NCBI RefSeq assembly: GCF_002162135.1 | Contig: NZ_CP021382.1 | Span: 4,338,001-4,402,000 of the forward strand | DNA length: 64,000 bases | Origin: Cellvibrio sp. PSBB006 | GTDB taxonomy: Bacteria; Pseudomonadota; Gammaproteobacteria; Pseudomonadales; Cellvibrionaceae | Direction: 5' to 3' | In this document: positions 54,144 to 62,860 of the stretch, piece after piece | Layout: each line of letters begins with the position of its first letter | How positions within the stretch are numbered: the stretch's first letter is position 1 | Notes under the pieces: generated by a model | Seen by the model: only the letters and a program-made list of their open reading frames with translations | Database searches by the model: none | What the model was told of the DNA's origin: nothing | Position numbers and translations under genes: made by a program

Positions 54144-54890
54144 TTATTTTTTCTCCGGGTAACTGAAAAAAACTTTGGTTGCTGCAATGCCGGTGCCCGG
54201 CCCGGTCATTCCCTCAGATTCATACTTCACACCGGTAATCACCAAGCCTTCACTGGCTATTGCCTGCCAGGCGCGGCTGGTTTGTTCGCGATCCAGTTCG
54301 GCTTTTTCAAAATTCAAATCATCAAACACCGTGGCATAAGCTGTGTTGATTAATTCTGCTTTGTAATACGGGCAGGGCGTGGTGATACACACAATACCGG
54401 TGCTGGAGATACGCAAATAAGGCCCATAAGCCTCGCGCTTGTTGGCGCTGGTCCAGGCGCCGTTGGTGTGCAAGGTCGCCAGGCGCGTTGAATTTTGCGG
54501 TGTGATGCCGTTACGGCTGAGCAGGCCGCGCAGCAACACATCTTCACCGTGCATGCGTGCTTCCAATTCGCGAATCTGCGCTTCCGTTAATCCCAAACGA
54601 CGATAGTCGATGTAAGCGACGTAGATAGATTTGAGCGGTAACAGTGAGTGTTCATACGCGGTATTGTCGTCTTCCAGTTGACGCGAGAACTGATTCACCG
54701 GCGTCAGAAACCAACCGCCACACATTGGGAATGCACACTTGCGATAATCCGGTTTAACCAGATAAGTCGAGCCTTCATTAGGCGCCGGGCTGATGACATC
54801 TTGCGCGAATAGCCAGGGCGAAAAAGCGAGCAAACTGACAAGACACATTTTTAGCGAACGTGTTATTGACCAACGGAATAAAGATTTCAT
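54144..54890 (-). CDS. DUF6748-like exported protein
   Basis: 248 residues with signal peptide (LKMCLVSLLAFSPWLFAQ). The segment STYLVKPDYRKCAFPMCGGWFLTPVN near residues 40-67 matches what I know as the DUF6748 pattern: a Tyr-rich strand and a CxxxxCGG pair, then CITTPCPYY with two more cysteines. Likely a disulphide-bonded periplasmic protein; the molecular role is unknown. Single gene, convergent with the VanZ-like gene. Confidence 0.65.
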   Translation of the reverse strand: MKSLFRWSITRSLKMCLVSLLAFSPWLFAQDVISPAPNEGSTYLVKPDYRKCAFPMCGGWFLTPVNQFSRQLEDDNTAYEHSLLPLKSIYVAYIDYRRLGLTEAQIRELEARMHGEDVLLRGLLSRNGITPQNSTRLATLHTNGAWTSANKREAYGPYLRISSTGIVCITTPCPYYKAELINTAYATVFDDLNFEKAELDREQTSRAWQAIASEGLVITGVKYESEGMTGPGTGIAATKVFFSYPEKK

Positions 54891-55059
54891 GATTGCTGTC
54901 CCTCGTTATAAAAATGATTGGGGTTAAAAAACCACCGTGGTGATAGCGGCGGTTGCCAGGCCCTTAGATGCTAGTCAATGAAATGCGGTAGCGCCTTCCG
55001 CTTATTTATTTGCACGACAGCAAACTGTAAAAAAATGTAGAAGTGTGATGAGCGGCGCA

Positions 55060-55071
55060 TGACATTTGTCA
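55060..55071. promoter_or_regulatory. TGACATTTGTCA palindrome
   Basis: Perfect 12-bp inverted repeat, with a further TGACATT at 55083-55089, upstream of the candidate small RNA and the ABC operon. Possible operator. The rest of 54891-55059 shows no definable element. Confidence 0.4.
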
Positions 55072-55116
55072 TTGGCGTTTAATGACATTCGCTACTGTCG
55101 TGGGTATGGCATCTGT

Positions 55117-55208
55117 TGCATTCTGTTCCTGAAGCCTGCTGTTGTGCCGCTGTGGCGACAGGCTTCGTCAACCCTTTATTTTGGCGGTTGCTTACGACCG
55201 CCTTTTTT
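55117..55208 (+). ncRNA. Candidate small RNA or attenuator leader
   Basis: A promoter-like pair ATGACA (55082-55087) and TATGGC (55105-55110) with 17-bp spacing is followed by an 8-bp hairpin GAAGCCTG/CAGGCTTC (55131-55138, 55159-55166). Then comes a clear terminator, GGCGGT (55183-55188) with ACCGCC (55197-55202) and six T. It holds no reading frame of its own and ends 150 bp before the ABC operon. It could be a free RNA of about 90 nt or a leader that attenuates the operon. Confidence 0.45.
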
Positions 55209-55358
55209 ACTAGTAACACGCTCTGCTGACAAAAGGTGTCAGTCGGCTGTGCGTATACTCATCGCCAGCCTGGCATTGGCATGGAATGCTTGGTTTTGTC
55301 AGTTAAGGGTGTTTTAATCATCGGCACTTCTGGTTAAACACGGGTTAGGGACTTATTT

Positions 55359-56576
55359 GTGAACGATAAAAGTGATCTGCTGGCGCAATTGCGCATTGAC
55401 CACAATGACAAAAATGTTGAGAGCCATCGGTGGCGTTGGATTATCGGAGCCTTGGTTGTTGTACTTCTGGTGACAGGCGTTATCTGGTTCGTTACCAAAC
55501 CTGATCCCCTGCAAGTGCGTGTGCAAATGGCGCGAATGGCCGTGATTGACCCAGCCTCCGCCAGCGTGCTGGACGCCACCGGTTATGTAAAAGCGCGGCG
55601 TTATGCCACGGTATCATCCAAGGTGACCGGCAAGGTGATGGAAGTATTGGTAGAAGAAGGGATGAGCGTGGAAAAGGATCAGATCGTTGCGCGCTTGGAC
55701 GACTCAAACACACGCAAAACACTGGCACTGTATCAAGCGGAACTCGTGTCCGCCAAAACCCAGGTGGCGGAAACACGCGCACGGTTAACCGAAGCAAAAT
55801 TAACCTGGGAACGCACGACCGAACTGGCGGACAAGCAATTGGTCAGCACCGCCGAACTGGATCGCGCAAAAGCCAATTACGATTCCTTGCAGGCGCAACT
55901 GGCCAATCGTGAAGCGGGTGTGGTGTTGGCGGAGCGTCGCATCGCCATTGAACAGCAATATCTGGACGACCTGGAATTACGCGCACCCTTTGCCGGTGTG
56001 GTCATCAGCAAAGATTCACAACCCGGTGAAATGATTTCACCGGTATCTGCCGGCGGCGGTTTTACCCGCACCGGTATTTGTACGCTGGTGGATATGGCCT
56101 CGCTGGAGATCGAAGTCGATGTCAACGAAGCTTACATTCAGCGCGTGCGTCCGGAGCAGGCGGTTCAGGCAACACTGGAAGCTTATCCGGACTGGAAAAT
56201 TCCGGCGCGGGTGATTGCCATTATTCCCACCGCCGATCGGCAGAAAGCGACAGTAAGAGTACGCATTGCTTTTCAGGAACTCGATCCGCGCATCCTGCCC
56301 GACATGGGTGTGAAGGTTGCGTTTATGAGCGGTGAACCTGCCAGTCAGGGTGTCGCGCAACAACAGGGTATTCGTGTGCCGGCTTCGGCGGTAAGAACCC
56401 AGGGTGGCGAACGCATCATGTTTGTAGTGAAAGATAATATTGCTCACCAACGTGTTGTGCAGTTGGGCGGTAATTTCGGCAGCGAGATGTATGTCACCAG
56501 CGGCCTTAATCCCGGCGAGGATTACGTGGTGGAGATGCCGACCGATCTGGAAGACGGCGACCAGGTAATTTTTTAA
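55359..56576 (+). CDS. Periplasmic adaptor subunit (HlyD/MacA-like) of an export ABC system
   Basis: 405-residue membrane-fusion protein. One N-terminal helix (about 26-47; WIIGALVVVLLVTGVIWFVT). The biotinyl-lipoyl-like halves are ATVSSKVTGKVMEVLVEEGMSVEKD and LRAPFAGVVISKDSQPGEMI, with a coiled-coil hairpin between them (about 115-190), and a beta-barrel after it. It links inner-membrane permeases to an outer-membrane channel or substrate. GTG start after TAGGGAC. First gene of a four-gene unit with an ATPase and two FtsX-type permeases. Confidence 0.88.
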   Translation: MNDKSDLLAQLRIDHNDKNVESHRWRWIIGALVVVLLVTGVIWFVTKPDPLQVRVQMARMAVIDPASASVLDATGYVKARRYATVSSKVTGKVMEVLVEEGMSVEKDQIVARLDDSNTRKTLALYQAELVSAKTQVAETRARLTEAKLTWERTTELADKQLVSTAELDRAKANYDSLQAQLANREAGVVLAERRIAIEQQYLDDLELRAPFAGVVISKDSQPGEMISPVSAGGGFTRTGICTLVDMASLEIEVDVNEAYIQRVRPEQAVQATLEAYPDWKIPARVIAIIPTADRQKATVRVRIAFQELDPRILPDMGVKVAFMSGEPASQGVAQQQGIRVPASAVRTQGGERIMFVVKDNIAHQRVVQLGGNFGSEMYVTSGLNPGEDYVVEMPTDLEDGDQVIF

Positions 56577-56653
56577 GCGCGCCTTTTTTAACAATAGCGA
56601 GTTTTAACAATAACGATTTAACACACATCTAAATACAGTGGAGGTCATGGGCT

Positions 56654-57352
56654 ATGTCCGCACCCGAATCATCGGAAGTACTGGTCAAGTTGCATCAGGT
56701 AGGCAAGTCCTACAAAAAAGGCAAGGAATTGGTCAAGGTGTTAGCCAATCTAAATCTCGATATCAAGCGCGGCGATTTTCTCGCGTTGATGGGACCATCC
56801 GGGTCCGGTAAAACCACCTTGTTAAATTTATTGGGCGGGTTGGACAGCCCCACCGAAGGTGAGTTGAGTATTGCCGGGCAGCGCATCGATAAATTTTCCT
56901 CGGCGCAATTGACCCGCTGGCGCGCGCGTCACGTGGGTTTTATCTTCCAGTTTTACAATTTAATGCCGGTGCTGACCGCCGAGCGTAACGTGGAACTGCC
57001 GCTGCTGTTAACCAATCTCTCCAAGAAAAAGCGTATGCAACACGTGGCGGCTGCGCTGGAACTGGTCGGCTTGAGTGAGCGCGCCAAACATTACCCCAGC
57101 GAATTGTCCGGCGGTCAGGAGCAACGCGTCGCCATCGCGCGTGCTATCGTGTCGGACCCGGATTTATTGTTGTGTGACGAACCCACCGGTGACCTGGACC
57201 GCGCCACAGCGGATGAAATTCTGTCGCTGCTGCAAGAGCTGAACGAAAAGCAACAGAAAACCATCATCATGGTCACCCACGACCCGCGCGCTGCGGACCA
57301 CGCCAAACAGACCTTGCATCTCGATAAAGGCTCTTTGATCACAGGAGCATAA
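56654..57352 (+). CDS. ABC transporter ATP-binding protein (MacB/LolD type)
   Basis: 232 residues. Walker A GPSGSGKTT, Q-loop FQFYNLMPVLTAERNV, signature LSGGQEQRVAIARAI (glutamate where glutamine is usual), Walker B LLLCDEPTGDLDR and H-loop MVTHDP. Energises the two permeases that follow; GGAGG stands before the ATG. Function in export or envelope stress is inferred from the family. Confidence 0.92.
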   Translation: MSAPESSEVLVKLHQVGKSYKKGKELVKVLANLNLDIKRGDFLALMGPSGSGKTTLLNLLGGLDSPTEGELSIAGQRIDKFSSAQLTRWRARHVGFIFQFYNLMPVLTAERNVELPLLLTNLSKKKRMQHVAAALELVGLSERAKHYPSELSGGQEQRVAIARAIVSDPDLLLCDEPTGDLDRATADEILSLLQELNEKQQKTIIMVTHDPRAADHAKQTLHLDKGSLITGA

Positions 57353-57354
57353 CG

Positions 57355-58515
57355 ATGAAATATCTCTACTTTATCTGGAAGAACCTGGGGCGCAAAAAAA
57401 TGCGTACCTTACTGACGATTCTCTCGATCACCATCGCCTTTTTATTGTTTGGTTTATTGCGTACCTTGGGCGGTGCATTCGAAATGGGCACGGAATTATC
57501 AGGTGAAGATCGCCTGGCGACCATCCATAAAATTTCACTCATCCAACCTTTGCCCTTCAGCCATGTCACCAAGATTCAGGCTGTGGACGGTGTTGAAGCC
57601 GTGACCCACGCCAGTTGGTTTGGCGGTTACTATCAAGACCCCAAAAATCAATTTGCGCAATTTGCCGTAGAAGGCGAAAAATATTTTTCCATCTATAGTG
57701 ACCTGATGACAGTACCGCAGGAACAGATGGACGCCTGGATGAAAAACCGTATCGGCGCCGTAGTCGGGCGCGCGACGGCTGATCGCTTTGGCTGGAAAGT
57801 GGGTGACCGGGTGCCGATTATCTCAACCATATTTCCACAAAAAAGCGGCAGTTATACCTGGGAGTTCGAGATCGAAGGTATCTATGACGTAAAAGACAAG
57901 CGCGCTGACAGCACCGCCTTTCTGTTTCATTACGACTACTACGATGAAGCAAAAAGTTTTGACAGCGGCACCGTCGGCTGGATTATTGTGAAAGTGGAAA
58001 ACCCGGCAGAATCCGCGCGCATCGCCGACGAGATCGACAGCCAGTTCGCCAACTCCTTCGCGGAAACCAAAACCAGTAGCGAGAAAGATTTTGCTGCGTC
58101 CTTCGCCAAACAGTTTGGCGATATCGGTTTAATCACCAGTTATATCCTCGGTGCCGTGTTCTTCACCATGTTACTGGTCGCAGGCAATACCATGGCGCAA
58201 TCGGTACGCGAACGTATTCCCGAATTGGCGATTTTAAAAACCCTGGGATTCTCCGACATCGCGGTGCTGAACATGGTGCTCGCCGAATCGCTATTAATTT
58301 CCTGCATCGGCGGCGCATTGGGATTAGGCGCCGCCTGGCTGGTCACCAGTGGCATGGCCGACCAGGTCGCTGCGTTTATGCCGGGATTTGTGATGAGTGC
58401 ATCCGTGGTGACCCTGGGCATTGTGGTGATGTTATTACTGGGATTGCTCACCGGCATATTGCCCGCCTTACAAGGCATGCGCCTGAGCATCGTTAACGCA
58501 TTAGGGAGACGCTGA
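57355..58515 (+). CDS. FtsX-like ABC transporter permease 1
   Basis: 386 residues with the MacB/FtsX plan: one N-terminal helix (TLLTILSITIAFLLFGLL), a large periplasmic domain (about 40-255), then three helices (SYILGAVFFTMLLVAG; LNMVLAESLLISCIGGALGLGAAWLV; VVTLGIVVMLLLGLLTGILPALQGMRL). Only 2 bp after the ATPase gene, so coupled. Pairs with the next permease as a heterodimer. Confidence 0.88.
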   Translation: MKYLYFIWKNLGRKKMRTLLTILSITIAFLLFGLLRTLGGAFEMGTELSGEDRLATIHKISLIQPLPFSHVTKIQAVDGVEAVTHASWFGGYYQDPKNQFAQFAVEGEKYFSIYSDLMTVPQEQMDAWMKNRIGAVVGRATADRFGWKVGDRVPIISTIFPQKSGSYTWEFEIEGIYDVKDKRADSTAFLFHYDYYDEAKSFDSGTVGWIIVKVENPAESARIADEIDSQFANSFAETKTSSEKDFAASFAKQFGDIGLITSYILGAVFFTMLLVAGNTMAQSVRERIPELAILKTLGFSDIAVLNMVLAESLLISCIGGALGLGAAWLVTSGMADQVAAFMPGFVMSASVVTLGIVVMLLLGLLTGILPALQGMRLSIVNALGRR

Positions 58516-58517
58516 TC

Positions 58518-59708
58518 ATGTTTAACGGTTTATCACAAATTGCCATCATCACAGGCATGAATCTGCGCAACCTGCCTCAACGTATCGGCACTTCATCAGT
58601 TGCGGTTTTTGGTGTGGCCTGTGTGGTTGGTGTATTAATTGGTGTGATGTCCATGGCCAGCGGATTCCAGCGCACCATGACCAACGCCGGCTCACCCACC
58701 ACCGCCATTGTTATGCGCACTGGTGCCACATCGGAATTAAACAGCGGCATCAGCTACGAACAAAGCCAACTGATCGCCAACGCACCGGGTATTCAACGCG
58801 CCGACGGCGAGCCAATTGCCTCAGCAGAACTTTATGTGATCGTGGATTTAATCAAGCGCGCCACACAAAGTTCAGCCAACGTGCCTTTGCGTGGTGTAAA
58901 CGCCAATGCATTCAAAGTGCGCGATAGTGTAAAAATTATTGAAGGCAGAAACTTTGAAGAAGGGCGCAACGAATTGATTGTTGGGCGCGGTGCTCACACA
59001 CAATTTGCCAACCTCGATGTCGGTTCCACCATTAAATTCGGCCCAACAGAATGGACTGTGGTCGGCATCTTCAGTGCTGGCGGCGGCTTGTCAGAATCAG
59101 AACTCTGGTGCGACGTGCGCATTCTGCAAAACGCCTACCGGCGCGGCAACAGCTTTCAAAGCGTGCGCGTAAAACTCACCGACCCGGAAGCCCTGAGCGA
59201 ATTAAAAACCGAACTCGCCTCCAACCCGCAACTGGATATGGACGCACAGTTGGAAACGGATTACCTCGCAGCACAAGCCGAACCCGTGAGCATGTTTATC
59301 AAAGCCGTTGGCTACCCGGTCGCCATCCTCATGGCGCTCGGCGCCATCTTCGGCGCGATCAACACCATGTACGCATCCGTTTCCACTCGCACCCGTGAAA
59401 TCGCCACGCTACGCGCATTGGGATTCGGATCATTCCCTGTCGCCTTCTCCACATTGTTCGAATCCCTCGTGCTATCACTTATCGGCGGCGCCATCGGCTC
59501 GCTGGTCGTGTTCCTGCTATTCAACGGCTACTCCGTCTCGACCCTGAACTTCTCCAGCTTCAGCCAGGTCGTATTCGACTTCGCCGTCACCGCCGACTTA
59601 CTGATTCAAGGCGTTTTCTTCGCCGCGATCATCGGCATCATCGGTGGGTTCTTCCCGGCGATACGTGCTGCGAAATTGCCCGTAGCCACCGCGTTGCGTG
59701 AGACGTGA
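58518..59708 (+). CDS. FtsX-like ABC transporter permease 2
   Basis: 396 residues, same plan as the previous permease: N-terminal helix (SSVAVFGVACVVGVLIGVMSMASG), periplasmic MacB-PCD domain (about 45-265), three C-terminal helices (AVGYPVAILMALGAIFGAINTMYASV; FESLVLSLIGGAIGSLVVFLLF; GVFFAAIIGIIGGFFPAIRAAKLPV). Two bp after permease 1; last gene of the operon, closed by a terminator. Confidence 0.88.
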   Translation: MFNGLSQIAIITGMNLRNLPQRIGTSSVAVFGVACVVGVLIGVMSMASGFQRTMTNAGSPTTAIVMRTGATSELNSGISYEQSQLIANAPGIQRADGEPIASAELYVIVDLIKRATQSSANVPLRGVNANAFKVRDSVKIIEGRNFEEGRNELIVGRGAHTQFANLDVGSTIKFGPTEWTVVGIFSAGGGLSESELWCDVRILQNAYRRGNSFQSVRVKLTDPEALSELKTELASNPQLDMDAQLETDYLAAQAEPVSMFIKAVGYPVAILMALGAIFGAINTMYASVSTRTREIATLRALGFGSFPVAFSTLFESLVLSLIGGAIGSLVVFLLFNGYSVSTLNFSSFSQVVFDFAVTADLLIQGVFFAAIIGIIGGFFPAIRAAKLPVATALRET

Positions 59709-59733
59709 TGTAAAAGGAAGTGTGGAATGCGAG

Positions 59734-59770
59734 AAAGCGCCGTGTGAAAGCTCGGCGCTTTTTTGTTTTT
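59734..59770 (+). terminator. Terminator of the ABC export operon
   Basis: AAAGCGCCG (59734-59742) pairs with CGGCGCTTT (59753-59761), followed by TTTGTTTTT. Confidence 0.85.
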
Positions 59771-59825
59771 GGTGATTATGTTTATCGAGGTTTTTATACA
59801 GTGTATTGAAAATCTGCCTGAAACC

Positions 59826-60068
59826 TTGCGCGTTTACCTTCCTATTGAGTGCGCGTTAATCTCCTTGCGTTTTTGGGAAAGCTGATTATAGTCAATGGGT
59901 TAACGGCTTCGTTGAGAGAGATAACGCGCAAAGGGTTGGAGGTTAACGCGCATGCGCGTTTTTGTTTCGGGGAAAGTTTTGGGGAATTAAAATTTTTCCT
60001 TTCAATATTAATGGGTTATCGGGTTTGCTTGAGGAAGGGTGTTAGGTGGGAAACGCGCATGCGCGATA
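59826..60068. repeat. Cluster of AACGCGCA motifs
   Basis: WAACGCGCA occurs repeatedly in both orientations: TTGCGCGTTTA (59826-59836), TGCGCGTTAA (59850-59859), ATAACGCGCA (59921-59930), the 16-bp palindrome AACGCGCATGCGCGTT (59945-59960, two copies) and AACGCGCATGCGCG (60052-60065). The 406 bp between the ABC operon and the first cassette gene contain no convincing gene; an open frame at 59849-60094 looks fortuitous. Confidence 0.7.
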
Positions 60069-60114
60069 TGCAAGTGTTAAGTTTTAATAGCTGAGAATCA
60101 TTAAGGGGAAAAAT

Positions 60115-60441
60115 ATGATTATTTTAAGTATAGGTATGTTGTTAATTGTTGTTGGTGCCGTATCTATTAGCTTTTCAGATCTATGCTGTGCTCTTAAGCT
60201 AAACGACGAAAGCCAGTGGAAAACTCTAGGTGCTCCAGTTGGAATCTCGTTTGCTGACCTTGGGAAAACTATTGGTGTATATAGTTGGGTACTTGGGTTC
60301 GGTTATGAGCAATCACATAATGCTGAAATCGTTAATTTGGGTAAGGCTGCTCTTAAAAAGGCATTATTCGCAAAATATACAATGATGTGGGGCTGTATAT
60401 TTGTTGTGCTGGGTTTTTTCCTTGGGTTATTTGGTGGCTAG
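60115..60441 (+). CDS. Small two-helix membrane protein (cassette gene 1)
   Basis: 108 residues with a membrane helix at each end (IILSIGMLLIVVGAVSISF; MMWGCIFVVLGFFLGLFGG) and a soluble middle. No family recognised. AAGGGG precedes the ATG. It is followed directly by an attC-like site and fits the small genes common in integron cassettes. Confidence 0.55.
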   Translation: MIILSIGMLLIVVGAVSISFSDLCCALKLNDESQWKTLGAPVGISFADLGKTIGVYSWVLGFGYEQSHNAEIVNLGKAALKKALFAKYTMMWGCIFVVLGFFLGLFGG

Positions 60442-60525
60442 GTTTAACAAACCACACCATTACGCTGCCGCCGCTAGCGTCGGCGGGACGCTGAACTAGC
60501 GCCCATGTGCGGAACGTTATATGCC
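60441..60525 (+). other. attC-like recombination site 1
   Basis: Starts with GGTTTAACAAACC (R'' type), has an inner hairpin (CCGCCG/CGGCGG), the GCTGAAC stretch common in attC sites, and ends GGAACGTTATATGCC (cleavage expected after the G at 60516). The last ten bases are the exact complement of the start of site 2, as expected for one cassette. Confidence 0.65.
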
Positions 60526-60547
60526 AGAGAAGCCCTGAGGATAAGTT

Positions 60548-62119
60548 ATGACCGGAAAGTCAAATTTAGTTAATCTCGATGCGATGATTAAGCGAGCAGA
60601 TTTTGCATTCAGTGAGGACGAAGGATTAACTTTTGAACAGTTCAATACCATACCTGCAAGAGAGTTAATTTCCGGGGGATTAACTGGCTCCATACTGCGA
60701 AAACCTGATTTCCAAAGAGAAACAAACCATTGGACGCCTGAGCAAGTCGAGTCTCTTCTTGAATGCTATATTCATGGCGACCTTATACCTTCCGTAATTT
60801 TGTGGAGATCACCATCATTTCTGTTCGTTATAGACGGTGGCCATAGGCTCAGCGTACTTAAGGCATGGATGGAAGATGACTACGGCGATGGACAAATTTC
60901 ACACAAAATGTTCGGTCATGACATTTCATCGGAGCAAAAGAAGGCTGCAGATAAAACCAGAAAGCTTGTTAGGGAGCGCGTTAATACATGGGCATACTAC
61001 AAAAGCCTCCAAGACAATGAGGAAGATATTACCCAGGAGCAAAGAACAAGACTCCTTACCTTAACTAGCCGAGGACTCCCTGTTCAATGGGTGCAGGGAA
61101 ACGCAGACAAAGCAGAGACTTCATTTTTCAATATAAATATGAAAGGCACTCCATTAGACGAGTTGGAAGAGCTTCTACTTCGTAATAGAAAGAAGCCGGT
61201 GCCAATTGCTGCAAGAGCAATTATTCGATCTGGGCGTGGCCATAAATACTGGTCATCTTTCGCTCCCGAAATTGCAGAAAAAATTGAAAATGAAGCGAAG
61301 GATCTTCACAGGCTTCTGTTCAGCCCTGAAATAAAGAGGCCGATTAAAACTCTAGATTTGCCGCTCGGGGGCTCAAAGGGTGTTCGAACAGCAATCCAAG
61401 TTCTGATTGATTTCATACTATTTGCAAATCGTAAGCAGCAAGCTAGCGTTCCAACAGTCGAGTCATTTCCTGACGATCTTGAAGGATTGGATACTGTTGC
61501 AACGATGAAGAAGGTAACAGCCCTTGCTTCAAGAATAACTGGGAACGATAAAGGTAGCTTAGGCCTGCATCCGGCAATTTATTACTATGGCCCAACTGGT
61601 CGACATTCAACTCCTATGTTCTTGGGGGCTTCATCACTGATTGCGGAAAAACTGGCTAATAACGACAAGCATTTCTTTCAGAAGTTCACAAAAGTCCGCG
61701 CCGACCTAGAACATGTTCTAATTCAGCATAAAGATTTAATTGCAACTATTCTTCAGAAGAACATTAGCAAGTACCGCGTTCCAAGGTATCACTTGTTTTT
61801 GGACAGCATCATTAATGCGCTGTCGAACGGCGAGTCTGTAGATGAGCAAATCATTATCAAGCTCTCTCAATTGGAAGGAAAAATTATTGCCGGGGACTTT
61901 GTGAAAAACTCGACGAAGCTCGGCGATGAACAGAAGAGCAAACTCTTTATTAATGTCGCATTAATCCATGGCATTAAATGCCCAATATGCTGCGGATATA
62001 TTGATACAGAAAAATCTGTTTCTTACGACCACGTTGTTAGAGTTCGTGAGGGCGGAATTGGGTCTGCAGACAACGGGCAACTTACGCATCCGTACTGCAA
62101 TCAATCTATAAAGCAGTAG
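60548..62119 (+). CDS. DUF262 / HNH endonuclease protein (cassette gene 2)
   Basis: 523 residues. The N-terminal DUF262 (ParB-like) domain has LRKPDFQRETNHWTPEQVESLLECYIHGDLIPSVILW and FVIDGGHRLSVLKAW, giving the DGxxR loop used for nucleotide binding or hydrolysis. The middle is helical. The C-terminus is an HNH nuclease: CPICCGYIDTEKSVSYDHVV (CxxC and DH) and NGQLTHPYCN. DUF262-HNH proteins include GmrSD-type enzymes that cut modified phage DNA. The gene lies between two attC-like sites with matching ends, so it is a mobile cassette. Unusually long for a cassette. Confidence 0.8.
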   Translation: MTGKSNLVNLDAMIKRADFAFSEDEGLTFEQFNTIPARELISGGLTGSILRKPDFQRETNHWTPEQVESLLECYIHGDLIPSVILWRSPSFLFVIDGGHRLSVLKAWMEDDYGDGQISHKMFGHDISSEQKKAADKTRKLVRERVNTWAYYKSLQDNEEDITQEQRTRLLTLTSRGLPVQWVQGNADKAETSFFNINMKGTPLDELEELLLRNRKKPVPIAARAIIRSGRGHKYWSSFAPEIAEKIENEAKDLHRLLFSPEIKRPIKTLDLPLGGSKGVRTAIQVLIDFILFANRKQQASVPTVESFPDDLEGLDTVATMKKVTALASRITGNDKGSLGLHPAIYYYGPTGRHSTPMFLGASSLIAEKLANNDKHFFQKFTKVRADLEHVLIQHKDLIATILQKNISKYRVPRYHLFLDSIINALSNGESVDEQIIIKLSQLEGKIIAGDFVKNSTKLGDEQKSKLFINVALIHGIKCPICCGYIDTEKSVSYDHVVRVREGGIGSADNGQLTHPYCNQSIKQ

Positions 62120-62226
62120 GCATATAACAAAGTCCTGCAGTCGGACAAAATCATAGTTTCATGCCTTTGCAGAATTCGCAAAAGGCACTCCACTATGATT
62201 TCGCCGCTAAGGAACGACGTTAACTA
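62119..62226 (+). other. attC-like recombination site 2
   Basis: GGCATATAACAA at the start, then GTCGGAC, AAATCATAGT pairing with ACTATGATTT (10 bp), TGCCTTTGC with GCAAAAGGCA, then CGCCGCTAAGG and GACGTTAACT at the end. This is the layout of chromosomal-integron attC sites in gammaproteobacteria. Confidence 0.8.
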
Positions 62227-62237
62227 AAAGGAAGGTC

Positions 62238-62777
62238 ATGAAGAACTTACTGGTAATATTACTGATGTCGCTTTCTGCCTACGCAATGAGCGATGATTTC
62301 TTTTGGAGATTAACTGATGGATCTAAAGCTCCCGAAACTGAAAACCAAAAAAGTATCAAAGGATTTGGTGGGTGGCTTATAGTAACGTCGGATAAAGACT
62401 GGGAAGAAAAATGGAATACCCCAAGAGAGCATGTTCCGCATTTTTCTGAAGCAAGTGAAGTAAAAATAGGTGAAGAGCTAACAATTCTACCTTTTTTTGC
62501 CAATCCAAAATTGGATAAATCATCTAATTTTGAGCTTGTATGCACAATTCAAGTTGAAAAGCCTGATGGCACCTATTCAATAAACGAAAAAAATACTCCA
62601 TGTGCCTCCGGAAAAATGGAAATGGACCCTATGTCCATATTTTTGACCCAGACCGTTGTGAGGTATATAGGTGAAAAAGGTGATCCTTTTGGTGTTTGGA
62701 CTATTCATTTTGAAATCAAAGACGTAAAGCGAGGTGTGTCAGTGCCTCTAAAAACGTCTTTCAAGCTGGTTGAGTAA
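62238..62777 (+). CDS. Exported hypothetical protein (cassette gene 3)
   Basis: 179 residues with signal peptide (MKNLLVILLMSLSAYAMS). The mature domain contains FGGWLIVTSDKDWEEKWNTP and two cysteines (LVCTIQ, TPCASG), and ends in a beta-rich stretch. No family recognised. AAGGAAGG precedes the ATG. Flanked by attC-like sites 2 and 3. Confidence 0.65.
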   Translation: MKNLLVILLMSLSAYAMSDDFFWRLTDGSKAPETENQKSIKGFGGWLIVTSDKDWEEKWNTPREHVPHFSEASEVKIGEELTILPFFANPKLDKSSNFELVCTIQVEKPDGTYSINEKNTPCASGKMEMDPMSIFLTQTVVRYIGEKGDPFGVWTIHFEIKDVKRGVSVPLKTSFKLVE

Positions 62778-62847
62778 TAACTGATCAACCATCGTTCGCT
62801 TCGCTCTCTGGACCGCCTTTGGCGGCCGTTTACCTTAACGTTCGGGC
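62775..62847 (+). other. attC-like recombination site 3
   Basis: Short site running from TAATAAC (overlapping the stop) through GGACCGCC-TTT-GGCGGCC to CCTTAACGTTCGGGC. The GTT core is at 62840. Weaker than sites 2 and 4, because the outer arms match less well. Confidence 0.5.
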
Positions 62848-62860
62848 GTGTGGGAAACAA

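Noticed and set aside
59849..60094. Possible 81-residue gene before the cassette array
   Set aside because: Made up of the AACGCGCA repeat region, no ribosome site and no protein-like sequence.
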